Shown: one piece after another, positions 41,509 through 50,306 of the stretch
Layout: the number at the start of each line of letters is the position of its first letter
Numbering within the stretch: position 1 is the first letter of the stretch
Source: Stenotrophomonas sp. MMGLT7
Lineage (GTDB): Bacteria > Pseudomonadota > Gammaproteobacteria > Xanthomonadales > Xanthomonadaceae
Direction of reading: 5' to 3'
Length of the DNA: 64,000 bases
Assembly (NCBI RefSeq): GCF_021168555.1
Contig: NZ_JAJOZS010000004.1
Span: 1-64,000 of the forward strand
Made by a program: the position numbers and the translations under genes
The notes under the pieces: generated by a model
The model's input: the letters and a program-made list of their open reading frames with translations, nothing else
Databases searched by the model: none
Told to the model about the DNA's origin: nothing

Positions 41509-42060
41509 TCACATCATTCCGGTCTCGAGCTTGGCCGATTCGGACATCATGTGCCGGCCCCAGGGCGGGTCGAACACCAGTTCGACGTCGGCCTCGGTCA
41601 CGGTGGGGATCATTTCCAGCTTGGCGCGCACGTCGTCGACCAGGATCTCGCCCATGCCGCAGCCGGGCGCGGTCAGCGTCATGCGCACCGACACCTTGCG
41701 CAGGCCGTCGTCGCCATGCTCGACGTTGGCGTCGTAGATGAGCCCGAGATCGACGATGTTGAACGGGATTTCCGGGTCGAAGCAGGTGCGAAGCTGCTGC
41801 CACACCAGTCTTTCGACCTCCTCGTCGCCGGCGCCGTCCGGCAGTTCCAGCCCGGGCGGCGGCTCCTTGCCGATGGCATCGCCGTCCTTTCCGGCGATGC
41901 GGAACAGGTTGCCTTCCACGAAGACGGTATAGCTGCCGCCCAGCGCCTGGGTGATGTAGCCGTAGCTGCCGGCGGGCAGGGTCACGGTGTCGCCCTGCGG
42001 CACCATCACGGCCTCGCAATCGCGTTCGAATTGGATGGGTTCGCTGCTGCGTGAGTACAT
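41509..42060 (-). CDS. sufT: Putative Fe-S cluster assembly protein SufT
   Basis: SufT is a MIP18/DUF59-family protein linked to iron-sulfur cluster maturation. The 183-residue product has an N-terminal region specific to this family (PIQFERDCEAVMVPQGDTV) and a C-terminal DUF59 domain with FNIVDLGLIYD and TLTAPGCGMGEIL, including the conserved Cys. No other suf gene is in the window. Its position next to ilvE may reflect only chance or shared metabolic demand, since branched-chain synthesis uses the Fe-S enzyme IlvD. Confidence 0.9.
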   Translation of the reverse strand: MYSRSSEPIQFERDCEAVMVPQGDTVTLPAGSYGYITQALGGSYTVFVEGNLFRIAGKDGDAIGKEPPPGLELPDGAGDEEVERLVWQQLRTCFDPEIPFNIVDLGLIYDANVEHGDDGLRKVSVRMTLTAPGCGMGEILVDDVRAKLEMIPTVTEADVELVFDPPWGRHMMSESAKLETGMM

Positions 42061-42161
42061 GGAGACGATATCGGGGGCGATCGGGGCGAGGGCAAGGCGG
42101 GCATTTTATCCCTCCTGCACGAAATAGACCTTATCCTGTACGTGTTCTCCAGGAATCCCCG

Positions 42162-42581
42162 ATGTCCGCCTCCCCCGCTTCGGCCAGATCGCACCACTGG
42201 CTCTGGCCCCTGCTGCTGTTGCTGGGCGCCGTCACCATCACCGTTGCCTGGATCATGCTCGCCCTGGCCAGCGGCCGCCAGTCCGGCTGGATGGCCCTCG
42301 TGGCCGCGCTTGAATCGGCCTGGATGCTGCGCCTGGGCGGGCTGCGCCGGCGCGGCGCACGCATCGCGGTCGCCATGGCGGCCACCGCCGCGGTGGTCGT
42401 GGCGGCCAACTGGGGCATCGCCTCGGCCTACATCGGCGGCGCCATGGGCCTGGACCTGTGGAGCTCGCTGCTGAAGATGGGCCCGTACTACGCCTGGACG
42501 CTCTCGGCCCTGGCCAATACCCCGCTGGACCTGCTGTGGGTGCCGGTGGCGCTGGTCGTGGCCGCCTTCGCCGCACGCTGA
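42162..42581 (+). CDS. Hypothetical inner-membrane protein
   Basis: I do not recognise this family. The 139-residue product has four likely membrane segments (about residues 13-34, 41-54, 66-90 and 120-136), Ala/Leu-rich with few charges, and a short soluble N-terminus. The start has an AGGA site 8 bases upstream. Codon usage matches the neighbours. It is divergent from sufT and lies 89 bases before the sigma factor gene, with no overlap, so a shared operon is uncertain. Confidence 0.75.
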   Translation: MSASPASARSHHWLWPLLLLLGAVTITVAWIMLALASGRQSGWMALVAALESAWMLRLGGLRRRGARIAVAMAATAAVVVAANWGIASAYIGGAMGLDLWSSLLKMGPYYAWTLSALANTPLDLLWVPVALVVAAFAAR

Positions 42582-42670
42582 ACCCGGGCCCGGAATCCGC
42601 TTGCGCCGCCGCGTCAACCGCGGCGGCGGTCATGCGTTGACCATGGCATGACCGACCGGGAAGCTATGCT

Positions 42671-43231
42671 GTGCTGGTGAGCCCACCCACCCTGGAATCC
42701 GAGGAAACCGCCGCGACCGCCACCGCCGTGTCGCTGGAGGCGTTCCTGGCCGGCATCGGCCCGCGCGCCTTCCGCTTTGCCGAGGCTGGCCTGCGCCAGC
42801 GCGAGGACGCGCTGGACGCGGTGCAGGATGCGATGGTCAAGCTGCTGGCCTACCGCGACCGCCCGGCCGCGGAATGGACGCCGCTGTTCTGGAGCATCCT
42901 GCGCAGCCGCATCATCGACGTGCAGCGCCGGCGCGGTTTCCGCCTGCGCTTCTGGGCGCCGGCCAACGATGCCGACGACAACCCGGTGGACTGGGCCGAT
43001 GGCGGCGCCGGCCCGGCCCAGCGCCACGAGCAGCAGCAGACGTATGCGCGCCTGGTGCAGGCGCTGCGCACCCTGCCCGCCCGGCAGCGCGAGGCCTTCA
43101 CCCTGCGCGTGCTGGAGGAACTGGACGTGGCCACCACCGCCAAGGCGATGGGCTGCTCGGAAGGCTCGGTCAAGACCCATCTTTCGCGCGCCCGCGATGC
43201 GCTGAAGCAACAACTGGAGGAATTCCGGTGA
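42671..43231 (+). CDS. ECF-type RNA polymerase sigma factor
   Basis: The 186-residue product has sigma region 2 (about residues 30-90, ALDAVQDAMVKLLAY and FWSILRSRIIDVQRRR) and region 4 (about 125-175, LPARQREAFTLRVLEEL and GCSEGSVKTHLSRARDALK). Regions 1 and 3 are missing, as in ECF sigma factors. The GTG at 42671 has GGGAAG 7 bases upstream; a second GTG two codons on is possible. It overlaps the next gene by GTGA. The sigma/DUF3619/DUF3106 gene order is, from memory, recurrent in beta- and gammaproteobacteria; its stimulus is unknown to me. Confidence 0.92.
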   Translation: MLVSPPTLESEETAATATAVSLEAFLAGIGPRAFRFAEAGLRQREDALDAVQDAMVKLLAYRDRPAAEWTPLFWSILRSRIIDVQRRRGFRLRFWAPANDADDNPVDWADGGAGPAQRHEQQQTYARLVQALRTLPARQREAFTLRVLEELDVATTAKAMGCSEGSVKTHLSRARDALKQQLEEFR

Positions 43232-43584
43232 ACCGCGAACACGACGACCACGACTTCGACAACCGCCTGCGCGCCCTGCATGCCACCGCGCTGGGCGCGA
43301 CATCGCCGCAGACCCTGGCGCGCCTGCGTCTGGCCCGGCAGCACGCCAGCGCGGCGGCACCGGCGCGCCACGGCCCGCGCTGGCTGCTGGCGGCCCTGCC
43401 CGCCGTGCTGGCGGTCGCCTTCGGCCTGCACCTGTCGCTGCGCCCGGCCGTCGTGCCGCCGGCGCCCGGCAACCTGCAGGCCGCGGTGGCGGCCGATGCG
43501 TTCGAAGACCCCGATGCGCTGCCGCTGGAAGAAAACCCCGATCTCTATGTCTGGCTGGGTTCCACCTCGCTGGCGATGGAATGA
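43228..43584 (+). CDS. DUF3619-like single-pass membrane protein, candidate anti-sigma factor
   Basis: The 118-residue product has a soluble N-terminal part (1-48), one membrane helix (WLLAALPAVLAVAFGLHL, about 51-68) and a short acidic C-terminal part with EENPDLYVWLGS. It starts with a GTG that overlaps the sigma stop. Size, topology and position directly behind an ECF sigma gene suggest an anti-sigma factor. DUF3619 membership is my reading from context and the C-terminal motif, not a search. Confidence 0.75.
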   Translation: MNREHDDHDFDNRLRALHATALGATSPQTLARLRLARQHASAAAPARHGPRWLLAALPAVLAVAFGLHLSLRPAVVPPAPGNLQAAVAADAFEDPDALPLEENPDLYVWLGSTSLAME

Positions 43585-44051
43585 TGCCCATGAAACCGTC
43601 CACCCTCCTGCTCTCCCTGCTGCTGGCCGCGGCCGCCGCGCCGGTGTTGGCCGCGCCGCCGGCGGCGACCGCCGCAGCCAAACGCGGATCGGCGGCGCCG
43701 GCGACGCTGCCAGAATGGGAGCAGCTCACCCCGCAACAGCGCGAGGTACTGATCGGCGCCGTGCGCGAACGCTGGGATTCCTCGCCCGAGCAGCGCGCGC
43801 GCCTGTACGAGCACGCCCGGCGCTGGCAGCAGATGACGCCCGAGCAGCGCGCGCGCGCGCGCGCCGGCATCAGCCGCTACGAGCACATGTCGCCGGAGCA
43901 GCGCAAGCGCACCCGCATCATCTTCACCAAGACCCGCGACCTGCCGCCGGAGCAGCGCAAGCAATGGTTCGAGCGCTGGCAGCAGATGACGCCCGAGCAA
44001 CGCCAGCAATGGCTGCGCGAGAACGGCGGCAAGGACACCGACCGGGATTGA
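43581..44051 (+). CDS. DUF3106 exported protein
   Basis: The product, 156 residues from the first ATG, has a signal peptide (MKPSTLLLSLLLAAAAAPVLA) and then repeated helices built on the motif (T/S)PEQR: LTPQQREVL, SPEQRARL, TPEQRARA, SPEQRKRT, PPEQRKQW and TPEQRQQW. This pattern defines DUF3106 and resembles CpxP/Spy-like LTxxQ periplasmic proteins. It is therefore likely an envelope-stress sensor or chaperone for the sigma/anti-sigma pair. It overlaps the preceding gene by ATGA; ATG codons at 43584 and 43590 are alternative starts. Confidence 0.88.
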   Translation: MMPMKPSTLLLSLLLAAAAAPVLAAPPAATAAAKRGSAAPATLPEWEQLTPQQREVLIGAVRERWDSSPEQRARLYEHARRWQQMTPEQRARARAGISRYEHMSPEQRKRTRIIFTKTRDLPPEQRKQWFERWQQMTPEQRQQWLRENGGKDTDRD

Positions 44052-44125
44052 GCCGGCGGCGCGGGGGCGGCAGAGCACACGGCACGACCGGGCCTGTGCC
44101 GGACCGGAGCCTGTACCGGGGACCT

Positions 44126-44196
44126 GTAGGAGCGACTTCGGTCGCGATGGGGCCTTGCCGGTAGGGCCCCATCGCGACTGAAGTCGCTCCTACGGG
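44126..44196. repeat. REP-like inverted pair (GTAGGAGCGACTTCGGTCGCGA), copy 3
   Basis: Left unit 44126-44153 and right unit 44165-44196 are inverted copies around GCCTTGCCGGTAGGGC, between the convergent DUF3106 and DUF1631 genes. Confidence 0.9.
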
Positions 44197-44230
44197 ACGC
44201 AACCGGGAAGCATCGCGGGGACCGGTGGCT

Positions 44231-46558
44231 TCAGTGCAGGGTCGTGTTGCGCGGGTCCAGGCGGTCGAGCACGCCCTGCATGGCGCTGTCGAAGGCGCCG
44301 TCGCTGGCGTGCGGGCGCAGCCGTCCCAGCCGCACCATCACCGCCAGTTCCTCGGGCGAGGCCACGCAGAAGCGCACGCCGCGGCGGTTGACGAACAGCA
44401 GGCGCGAGGAGATCGGGCTCACCCAGGACAGCTTGCCGGCCTGTACCTTGCCGTCCTTCTCGATGAAGTCCAGCCACGTGCCGACGCGCATCCTGCGGAA
44501 GCGCTCGGCGTCGCCGCTGTCGAACTCCTGGCCTTCGCCGGGGGCGGCGGCGACCTGGATCGCCGGGTTCTCCTGCGGCGGCGGCGGCAGGCCGACCTGC
44601 GGCAGTTCCGGCAGCGGCTTCTCGGCCTCCGGCCGGCGCTCGGATACCGCCTGCAGGGTGTCGTGCAGCGCATCCACCGCGGCGGACACCGCATCGCCAT
44701 GCAGGCCCACGCTGGCGAAGACCTTGTGCAGGCCGGGCTGCCAGGCCTGCAGCCAGGGCTTGCCGACCACGTGGCGGCGGGCCTGGCCCAGTTCTTCCAG
44801 CACGCCGTCGGCCAGCGCCAGCGCCTCCTGCACGCCGGCGCCGTCGTCGCCTTCGCGCAGGATCGCCATGGTCAGGTGGTGCAGCCACGGCTGCCGCAGG
44901 AAGTCCTCCAGCGCCTGCGGCAGCACGGTCGTACCGACGCGGCCGTCGAGTTCGGCGGCGGCGCGGGCGCGGGCCAGTTCCAGCTTCTCCTGGCCGCGCT
45001 GGGTCTCGGCGGCGCGGCGCTCGGCGATCTCGATGCGGCGGCGGTGCTTGGCCAGGAACTCGCGGAACTCCTCCTCCAAGGTGAGGAAGATGGCCAGGTT
45101 CTCGTTGAACTCGGCCACCAGCCGGTCCACGACCTCCTCGACCTTGCCCATCAGCACGCGCTCGGCCGGGCTTTCGCCGGTGTTGCCCTCGCAGGCCTCG
45201 GCCAGCGAGTTGAGCAGGCGCCGCGCCGGATGGGTCTTCTGCACGAACATCCTGCGATCGAGCATGGCCACCTTGACGAACGGCACCACCAGCCGGCCGA
45301 TCAGCTCGCGCGAGCGCCCTTCCAGGTCGCGCTCGTCGAGCATGACGTCGAACAGCATGCCGACCAGGTCGATGGCGTCCTCGTCCATCGGGTCCAGGCG
45401 CGCATTGGCCGGATCCACGCCGAGCTGGGTGGCGTTGGACAGCACCTCGCTCTTGAGCCGCTGTCCCAGCGATTCGCCCTCGTTGCCGAGCGCCGCGTTC
45501 AGCGTGGCGCTGGGGGTGGCCTGCAACAGCGACAGCACCGACAGCATCTCGCGCTGGGTCAGCGGCCGCTGCTGGTCCACCGCCACCGTCGCCGCGGCGG
45601 ACGCGCTTTCGCGGGCGCTGCGGGTCTGCTGCAGCAGTTCGTGCAGGGCTTCCAGCAGCAGCCCCTGGCTGCCGCCGACGGCATCGCCGGCGGTGGCGGC
45701 GCCGGCATGGGCACCTCGCGCAGCGCCCGGCGCTTCGCCGGCGCCCTGCATCCCGCCGCGGCTTTCCGCCCAGCGGCTGACGAAGCGCTCGGCCCAGGCC
45801 GGCGCGGACTGCTCGTCCTGGCCGGCCTCGGCGGCATCCGCCGCCGGGCCGGTCGGGTCCGCTGCCTGCGACGGCGCCGGCCTTGGCGGCGGTCGCCGCG
45901 GCTGCGAGATGGCGGGCATCACCCCGGCCTGCGCCAGTCGTTCGTCCAACTGCTGGTAGAGCTTGCCGACGATGCCGAGCAGGTCGCGCTCGCACAGCTT
46001 GATCAGCACCAGCCGCACTTCCGGGGCCAGGTCGCTGGTGGCGAAGGCTTCGTGCACGGCCACGCCGATGTGCTCGGGACCGATGGGATTGTTGTCCGCG
46101 TCCAGCTCCAGGCCGCCGGCGATCCAGCCCAGGCGCCGGTCCAGCCGCGCCAGCACCTGCTTGCATTCGCGCGCCAGCACCGAGGCCAGGTTGCGCACGG
46201 CCAGCCGCGATTCCAGCTCGTGTTCGGGCACCAGCGCCAGGCCCTCGGCGGCGGTGCCGGACAGCGCCGCCTCGGCGGACGACGGGGCCCCAGCCTCCAG
46301 CGCCTTCCAGGCCGCGTCCAGGTGGGCGCGGAAGCGGCGGCCGATCTCCTCGCGCCGGCGCCGCAGCTCGCGCATGCCGTCCAGGAACAGCAGCTGCGAC
46401 GCCCCGGCGGTCTCGGCACGGTCGAACAGCACGTCGTCGAAATGCGCCACCGCCCCGGCGAACCCCTGCGCAAGCACGGGCACGACGGTCTCGTACGCCT
46501 GCGCGAGCAGGCGCGGGTCGCGGCCGGACGGCCCGGGCGTGGTGGACGTGGCGGTCAT
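44231..46558 (-). CDS. DUF1631 family protein
   Basis: The 775-residue soluble protein starts at MTATSTTPGPSGRD; 64 further in-frame codons upstream (to 46750) are not family-like. The body is mainly helical. The last 100 residues (RFRRMRVGTWLDFIEKDGK and LSWVSPISSRLLFVNRRG) resemble a PilZ-like barrel, which suggests, but does not prove, binding of cyclic di-GMP or a related ligand; a canonical RxxxR...DxSxxG set is not complete. DUF1631 proteins occur across Xanthomonas and Pseudomonas without a settled function. It is monocistronic and divergent from a nitroreductase gene. Confidence 0.85.
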   Translation of the reverse strand: MTATSTTPGPSGRDPRLLAQAYETVVPVLAQGFAGAVAHFDDVLFDRAETAGASQLLFLDGMRELRRRREEIGRRFRAHLDAAWKALEAGAPSSAEAALSGTAAEGLALVPEHELESRLAVRNLASVLARECKQVLARLDRRLGWIAGGLELDADNNPIGPEHIGVAVHEAFATSDLAPEVRLVLIKLCERDLLGIVGKLYQQLDERLAQAGVMPAISQPRRPPPRPAPSQAADPTGPAADAAEAGQDEQSAPAWAERFVSRWAESRGGMQGAGEAPGAARGAHAGAATAGDAVGGSQGLLLEALHELLQQTRSARESASAAATVAVDQQRPLTQREMLSVLSLLQATPSATLNAALGNEGESLGQRLKSEVLSNATQLGVDPANARLDPMDEDAIDLVGMLFDVMLDERDLEGRSRELIGRLVVPFVKVAMLDRRMFVQKTHPARRLLNSLAEACEGNTGESPAERVLMGKVEEVVDRLVAEFNENLAIFLTLEEEFREFLAKHRRRIEIAERRAAETQRGQEKLELARARAAAELDGRVGTTVLPQALEDFLRQPWLHHLTMAILREGDDGAGVQEALALADGVLEELGQARRHVVGKPWLQAWQPGLHKVFASVGLHGDAVSAAVDALHDTLQAVSERRPEAEKPLPELPQVGLPPPPQENPAIQVAAAPGEGQEFDSGDAERFRRMRVGTWLDFIEKDGKVQAGKLSWVSPISSRLLFVNRRGVRFCVASPEELAVMVRLGRLRPHASDGAFDSAMQGVLDRLDPRNTTLH

Positions 46559-46909
46559 GCGCAAAGGCTCCCCACCCTTGCAGGCGAAAAAGAACGAACC
46601 GAGGAAAAACAGAATACAACGGCGTGCATGCCCCCAGCGGGCATCGGCCGATGATAGGTCGCCGGCGCGGCGGACCGGTGTGACGGCATGCGCAGTCCAC
46701 CGGGCGGGCGATCCGGTGCTGCCGGCGACACGGGGTCGCAGTGCGGGCATCGGCGCTTCGATCCGGTGAAGGCGACAGGTAACGCGTTGGTCATGTCATC
46801 CCAATGGAGAGATAGGCGGGCTTTCCTGGACTTCCGCATGCCGCTCCCTGGCTCGGGTGTCTGTCGCACGCGCCTATAATCCGGGGCCGTACACCAATAT
46901 AGCGTGACC
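46559..46909. other. 351-base intergenic region between DUF1631 and nitroreductase genes
   Basis: Besides the TATAAT at 46875-46880 for the rightward gene, I see a T-rich leader (TATTCTGTTTTTCC on the minus strand near 46605-46618) before the DUF1631 gene, which could contain its -10. The middle 200 bases hold nothing I recognise. Confidence 0.5.
46875..46880 (+). promoter_or_regulatory. Possible -10 of the nitroreductase gene
   Basis: A perfect TATAAT lies 29 bases before the ATG at 46910. No good -35 is seen at 16-18 bases. The resulting leader of about 23 bases contains no clear Shine-Dalgarno sequence. Confidence 0.5.
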
Positions 46910-47485
46910 ATGCCCAATTTCTGTTCGCTGCAGGCGCTGGACGAGCGGCGCTCGGTTCCCTCCCGTCAGCTCGGCGAGCCGGGCCCGGACGAGGCCACGC
47001 TGCTGAGGATGCTGCGCACGGCGGTGCGCGTGCCCGACCACGGCAAGCGGGTGCCGTTCCGCTTCCTGCGCATCGCCGGCGACGCCCGCCACGCCCTCGG
47101 GGCCTTGCTGGCCGAGCGCAGCCGCGCACGCGACCCGCAGGCGGCGGAGGCGGCGATCGAGAAGGACCGCCGGCGCTTCTCGCACGCCCCGCTGGTCATC
47201 GTCGTGGTCGCCCGGCTGGAACCGAGCCCCAAGGTGCCCGAACTGGAGCAGTGGCTGACCGCCGGCTGCGTCTGCTTCGGCCTGTTGCAGGCGGCGCAGG
47301 CGTGCGGCTTCGGCGCGCAGTGGCTGACCGGCTGGGCCGCCTTCGACGCGGAAGTGGCCGGGCACCTGGGACTGGCCGAGAACGAGCGCGTGGCCGGCTT
47401 CGTCCATATCGGCACCGCCTCGCTGCAGGCGCCCGAGCGCGAGCGCCCGGACGTGCGTGCGCTGCTGCGGGACTGGACGCCATGA
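46910..47485 (+). CDS. Nitroreductase family protein
   Basis: FMN-dependent nitroreductases reduce nitro groups, quinones or related acceptors with NAD(P)H. The 191-residue product begins MPNFCSLQALDERRSVPSRQL, with the FMN-phosphate Arg-Ser pair of the family (ERRSVPSR), and has GFGAQWLTGWAAFD in the C-terminal half. It is of the short YdjA-like subgroup. The likely physiological substrate is unknown. It is followed 13 bases later by the exonuclease gene. Confidence 0.9.
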   Translation: MPNFCSLQALDERRSVPSRQLGEPGPDEATLLRMLRTAVRVPDHGKRVPFRFLRIAGDARHALGALLAERSRARDPQAAEAAIEKDRRRFSHAPLVIVVVARLEPSPKVPELEQWLTAGCVCFGLLQAAQACGFGAQWLTGWAAFDAEVAGHLGLAENERVAGFVHIGTASLQAPERERPDVRALLRDWTP

Positions 47486-47498
47486 GGCCGCCGCGCCG

Positions 47499-48494
47499 AT
47501 GAGTCCTCCCGTCACGGCCCGGCCGACGCTGCACCTGGTCGATGCCAGCCTGTACGTATTCCGCGCCTGGCATTCGATACCCGACGAGTTCCACGACGCC
47601 CAGGGCTGGCCGACCAACGCCGTGCACGGCTTCGCCCGCTTCCTGCTGGAACTGCTCGAACGCGAACGCCCCGCGCACGTGCTGATCGCCTTCGACGAGG
47701 CGCTGGACAGCTGTTTCCGCCACGCCCTGTACCCGGCCTACAAGGGCAACCGCGAACCGGCCCCGGACGAGCTGCGGCGCCAGTTCGCGCACTGCAAGGC
47801 GTTGTGCGCGGCGCTGGGGCTGGGCGTGCTGGCGCACCACCACTACGAGGCCGACGACCTGATCGGCAGCGCGCTGCACGCGGCGCGTGCGCAAGGACTG
47901 CGCGGGGTGATCGTCTCGGCCGACAAGGACCTGTCGCAGCTGCTGGGCGAGCACGACGAGCAATGGGACTTCGCCCGCGGCCAGCGCTGGGGCGCGGCCG
48001 GGGTCAAGGCGCGCCACGGCGTGCACGCGCACCAGATCGCCGACTACCTGGCGCTGTGCGGCGACGCGATCGACAACATCCCCGGGGTGACCGGCATCGG
48101 CGCCAAGTCGGCGGCGGTGCTGCTGGCGCACTTCGGCAGCCTGGATGCGCTGCTGGCGCGCGTGGACGAGGTGCCGTTCCTGCGCCTGCGCGGCGCCGCG
48201 CAGATGGCGGTGCGGCTGCGCGAGCAGCGCGAGCACGCCCTGCTGTGGCGCCAGCTCACCACCATCGCCCTGGACGCGCCGCTGGACCTGCCGGCGCACG
48301 GCTTCGCCCGCGGCCCGGCCGATGCCGACATGCTCGCCGCACTGTGCGAGGCGCTGCGCTTCGGCCCGCTGACCCGGCGCAGGTTGCTGGAAATCTGTGA
48401 TCCGGGATCCGGGATCCGGGATTCGCAGGAGCGAAGCCCCGGTCCCGCCCCGGATCCCCAGTCCCGAATCCCCAATCCCGGCTCCTACCCATGA
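47499..48494 (+). CDS. 5'-3' exonuclease / flap endonuclease-like protein
   Basis: The protein belongs to the PIN-like/FEN family of 5' nucleases, similar to the N-terminal domain of DNA polymerase I and to E. coli ExoIX. The 331-residue product has HLVDASLYVFRAWH, FDEALDSCFRHALYPAYKGNR, YEADDLIGS and SADKDLSQLL metal-binding motifs, then a helix-hairpin-helix region GVTGIGAKSAAVLLAHFG. The last 30 or so residues are encoded by a GGATCCGGGATTCGG-type intergenic repeat and look recruited. The stop overlaps the Nudix gene start as ATGA. Confidence 0.93.
   Translation: MSPPVTARPTLHLVDASLYVFRAWHSIPDEFHDAQGWPTNAVHGFARFLLELLERERPAHVLIAFDEALDSCFRHALYPAYKGNREPAPDELRRQFAHCKALCAALGLGVLAHHHYEADDLIGSALHAARAQGLRGVIVSADKDLSQLLGEHDEQWDFARGQRWGAAGVKARHGVHAHQIADYLALCGDAIDNIPGVTGIGAKSAAVLLAHFGSLDALLARVDEVPFLRLRGAAQMAVRLREQREHALLWRQLTTIALDAPLDLPAHGFARGPADADMLAALCEALRFGPLTRRRLLEICDPGSGIRDSQERSPGPAPDPQSRIPNPGSYP
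48400..48481. repeat. GGATCCGGGATTCGG inverted-repeat element inside the exonuclease 3' end
   Basis: Left arm 48400-48426 (ATCCGGGATCCGGGATTCG) and right arm 48451-48481 (GATCCCCAGTCCCGAATCCC) match the family found in spacers elsewhere, but here the element is read as codons. Confidence 0.85.
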
Positions 48495-49042
48495 ACGACA
48501 ACGACGCACAACCCCGGATCGTCTACCAAGGCAAGTTCCAGCGCATGGTGGTGCGCGGGACCTGGGAATACTCCGAGCGCACCAATCCCGGCGGGCTGGC
48601 CGCGATCATCATCGCGGTGACGCCGGAGGACAGGGTGCTGTTCGTCGAGCAGTTCCGCGTGCCGCTGCAGGCGCGCACCATCGAGATGCCGGCCGGGCTG
48701 GTGGGCGACATCCATGCCGGCGAGTCGATCGAGCAATCGGCGATCCGCGAGCTGGAGGAGGAGACCGGCTGGACCGCCGAACGCGCCGAGGTGCTGGTGG
48801 TCGGCCCGACCTCGTCGGGCGCCAGCAGCGAACGGGTGGCCATGGTCCGCGCCAGCGGCCTGCGCAAGGTCGGCCCCGGCGGCGGCGACGACAGCGAGGA
48901 CATCACCGTGCACGAGATCCCGCGCACCGAGGCCGCCGCCTGGCTGGTACAGATGATCGCCAAGGGCTACCAGATGGATCCCAAGCTGTGGGCCGGGCTG
49001 TGGATGATCGAGCACGACCTGGACGGCAGCGTCCGTGGCTGA
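48491..49042 (+). CDS. Nudix hydrolase
   Basis: Nudix enzymes hydrolyse nucleoside diphosphates linked to another moiety, often ADP-ribose or damaged nucleotides. The 183-residue protein has a full Nudix box from GLVGD to EETGW (near residues 76-100), with the catalytic REL.EE core in [23 protein letters not shown] after the box resembles ADP-sugar pyrophosphatases. It starts inside the exonuclease stop and its 3' end overlaps the next gene by 8 bases. Confidence 0.93.
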   Translation: MNDNDAQPRIVYQGKFQRMVVRGTWEYSERTNPGGLAAIIIAVTPEDRVLFVEQFRVPLQARTIEMPAGLVGDIHAGESIEQSAIRELEEETGWTAERAEVLVVGPTSSGASSERVAMVRASGLRKVGPGGGDDSEDITVHEIPRTEAAAWLVQMIAKGYQMDPKLWAGLWMIEHDLDGSVRG

Positions 49043-49820
49043 TTCGCCCCCCTCCGGCACCCTGCTGGGCCCGCACGAACCGCCGGCATTCGAGGTGCTC
49101 AACGCACGCGGCCGCTCGCCGTGGCTGCTGATCGCCGACCATGCCGGGCAGCGGGTGCCGCGCTCGCTGGCGCAGCTGGGGCTGCCGCAGGCCGAGCTGG
49201 ACCGGCACATCGGCTGGGACATCGGCATCGCCGGCGTCACCGCGGAGCTTGCGCGCCTGCTCGACGCCTGGGCCATCACCCAGACCTACTCGCGGCTGGT
49301 GATCGACTGCAACCGCCCGCTCGACGCCCCCAGTTCGATCCCGCCGCTCAGCGACGGCACCGAGATCGCCGGCAACCTAGGCCTGGCGCCGGCCGCGCGC
49401 CAGGCGCGGATCGACGAGATCTTCCTGCCCTACCACCGCCGCATCGCCGCCGAACTCGAACGCCGCCGCGCCGCCGGCCAGCCGACGTTGCTGGTGGCGA
49501 TGCACAGCTTCACCCCGCGCATGGACGGCCGCGACCGCCCCTGGCACGCCGGCGTGCTGTACCAGCGCGACCCGCGGCTGGCGCATGCCGTGCGCGACGG
49601 CCTGCGCGCCGACCCGGCGCTGGTGGTCGGCGACAACCAGCCGTACTCGGTCAGCGACGCCACCGACTACGCCATCCCGGTGTACGGCGAGCGGCTCGGC
49701 CTGGCCCACGTGGAGCTGGAGATCCGCCAGGACCTGATCGCCGATGGCGCCGGCCAACGCGCCTGGGCGCAGCGCCTGCACGCGCTGTTCGAGCGCCTCG
49801 CCCCGCAGTTCGCCGGCTGA
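49035..49820 (+). CDS. N-formylglutamate amidohydrolase family protein
   Basis: The family hydrolyses N-formylglutamate to glutamate and formate in histidine breakdown, though many members act elsewhere. The 261-residue product begins with GTG. It has [35 protein letters not shown] and [12 protein letters not shown], the conserved metal-site stretches. There is no hut gene nearby, so the histidine role is not supported by context. It is the last gene of the nitroreductase-exonuclease-Nudix run, coupled to the Nudix gene. Confidence 0.9.
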   Translation: MADSPPSGTLLGPHEPPAFEVLNARGRSPWLLIADHAGQRVPRSLAQLGLPQAELDRHIGWDIGIAGVTAELARLLDAWAITQTYSRLVIDCNRPLDAPSSIPPLSDGTEIAGNLGLAPAARQARIDEIFLPYHRRIAAELERRRAAGQPTLLVAMHSFTPRMDGRDRPWHAGVLYQRDPRLAHAVRDGLRADPALVVGDNQPYSVSDATDYAIPVYGERLGLAHVELEIRQDLIADGAGQRAWAQRLHALFERLAPQFAG

Positions 49821-50306
49821 GCCCCCTTCATCTTTCAAGGTCGTCGAGCTGCCTGGAGGCTGCCGGCCGCAGCGCGTTGAGAGCCGCAGTACAGCGCTGT
49901 GCCTGGCAAGCCCGAGCGACGGGGACATGTCCAGACCCGACGGGCGCCGCCCATGGATGGGCGGCCTGCCGTGATCGAGCATGTTCCGACCCAGTCAGGG
50001 AGGGCGAGTCGGAAAATGCCGATAGCCCTTCAGGCGCAGGATCCTGACCTTGCAGGAAAGACGTTTTCCCTTGGTTCCGTTTCTTTTGGCGCTTTCCGAG
50101 AGGGTGACCCCGGCCGCGTCAGCGGGCGGAAGCTTCGGCTTCTTGCTTCCGGCTCGCCCGCGATGACGCAGCCGCCTCCGGCAAGGTCTCCGTATCAGGA
50201 CTGCAGCGCTGGGGCCGCCAGGAAAGCCGAACGACAGATGCGTCCCTCCATGACCGGACGTCCAAGAGCAGGATCCGGGCTTCGGAACGTGCCGACGCCC
50301 TGCGCG
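49821..50306. other. 486-base gene-free region
   Basis: The region lies between convergent genes. It contains GGGCGCCGCCCATGGATGGGCGGC-like palindromic sequence near 49945-49963 and a stretch rich in TTTTCCCTTGG and TTTCTTTTGGCGCTTTCCGAG (about 50060-50103). That stretch is unlike its surroundings in base composition. I see no gene, tRNA or clear promoter. It may be a decayed element. Confidence 0.5.
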
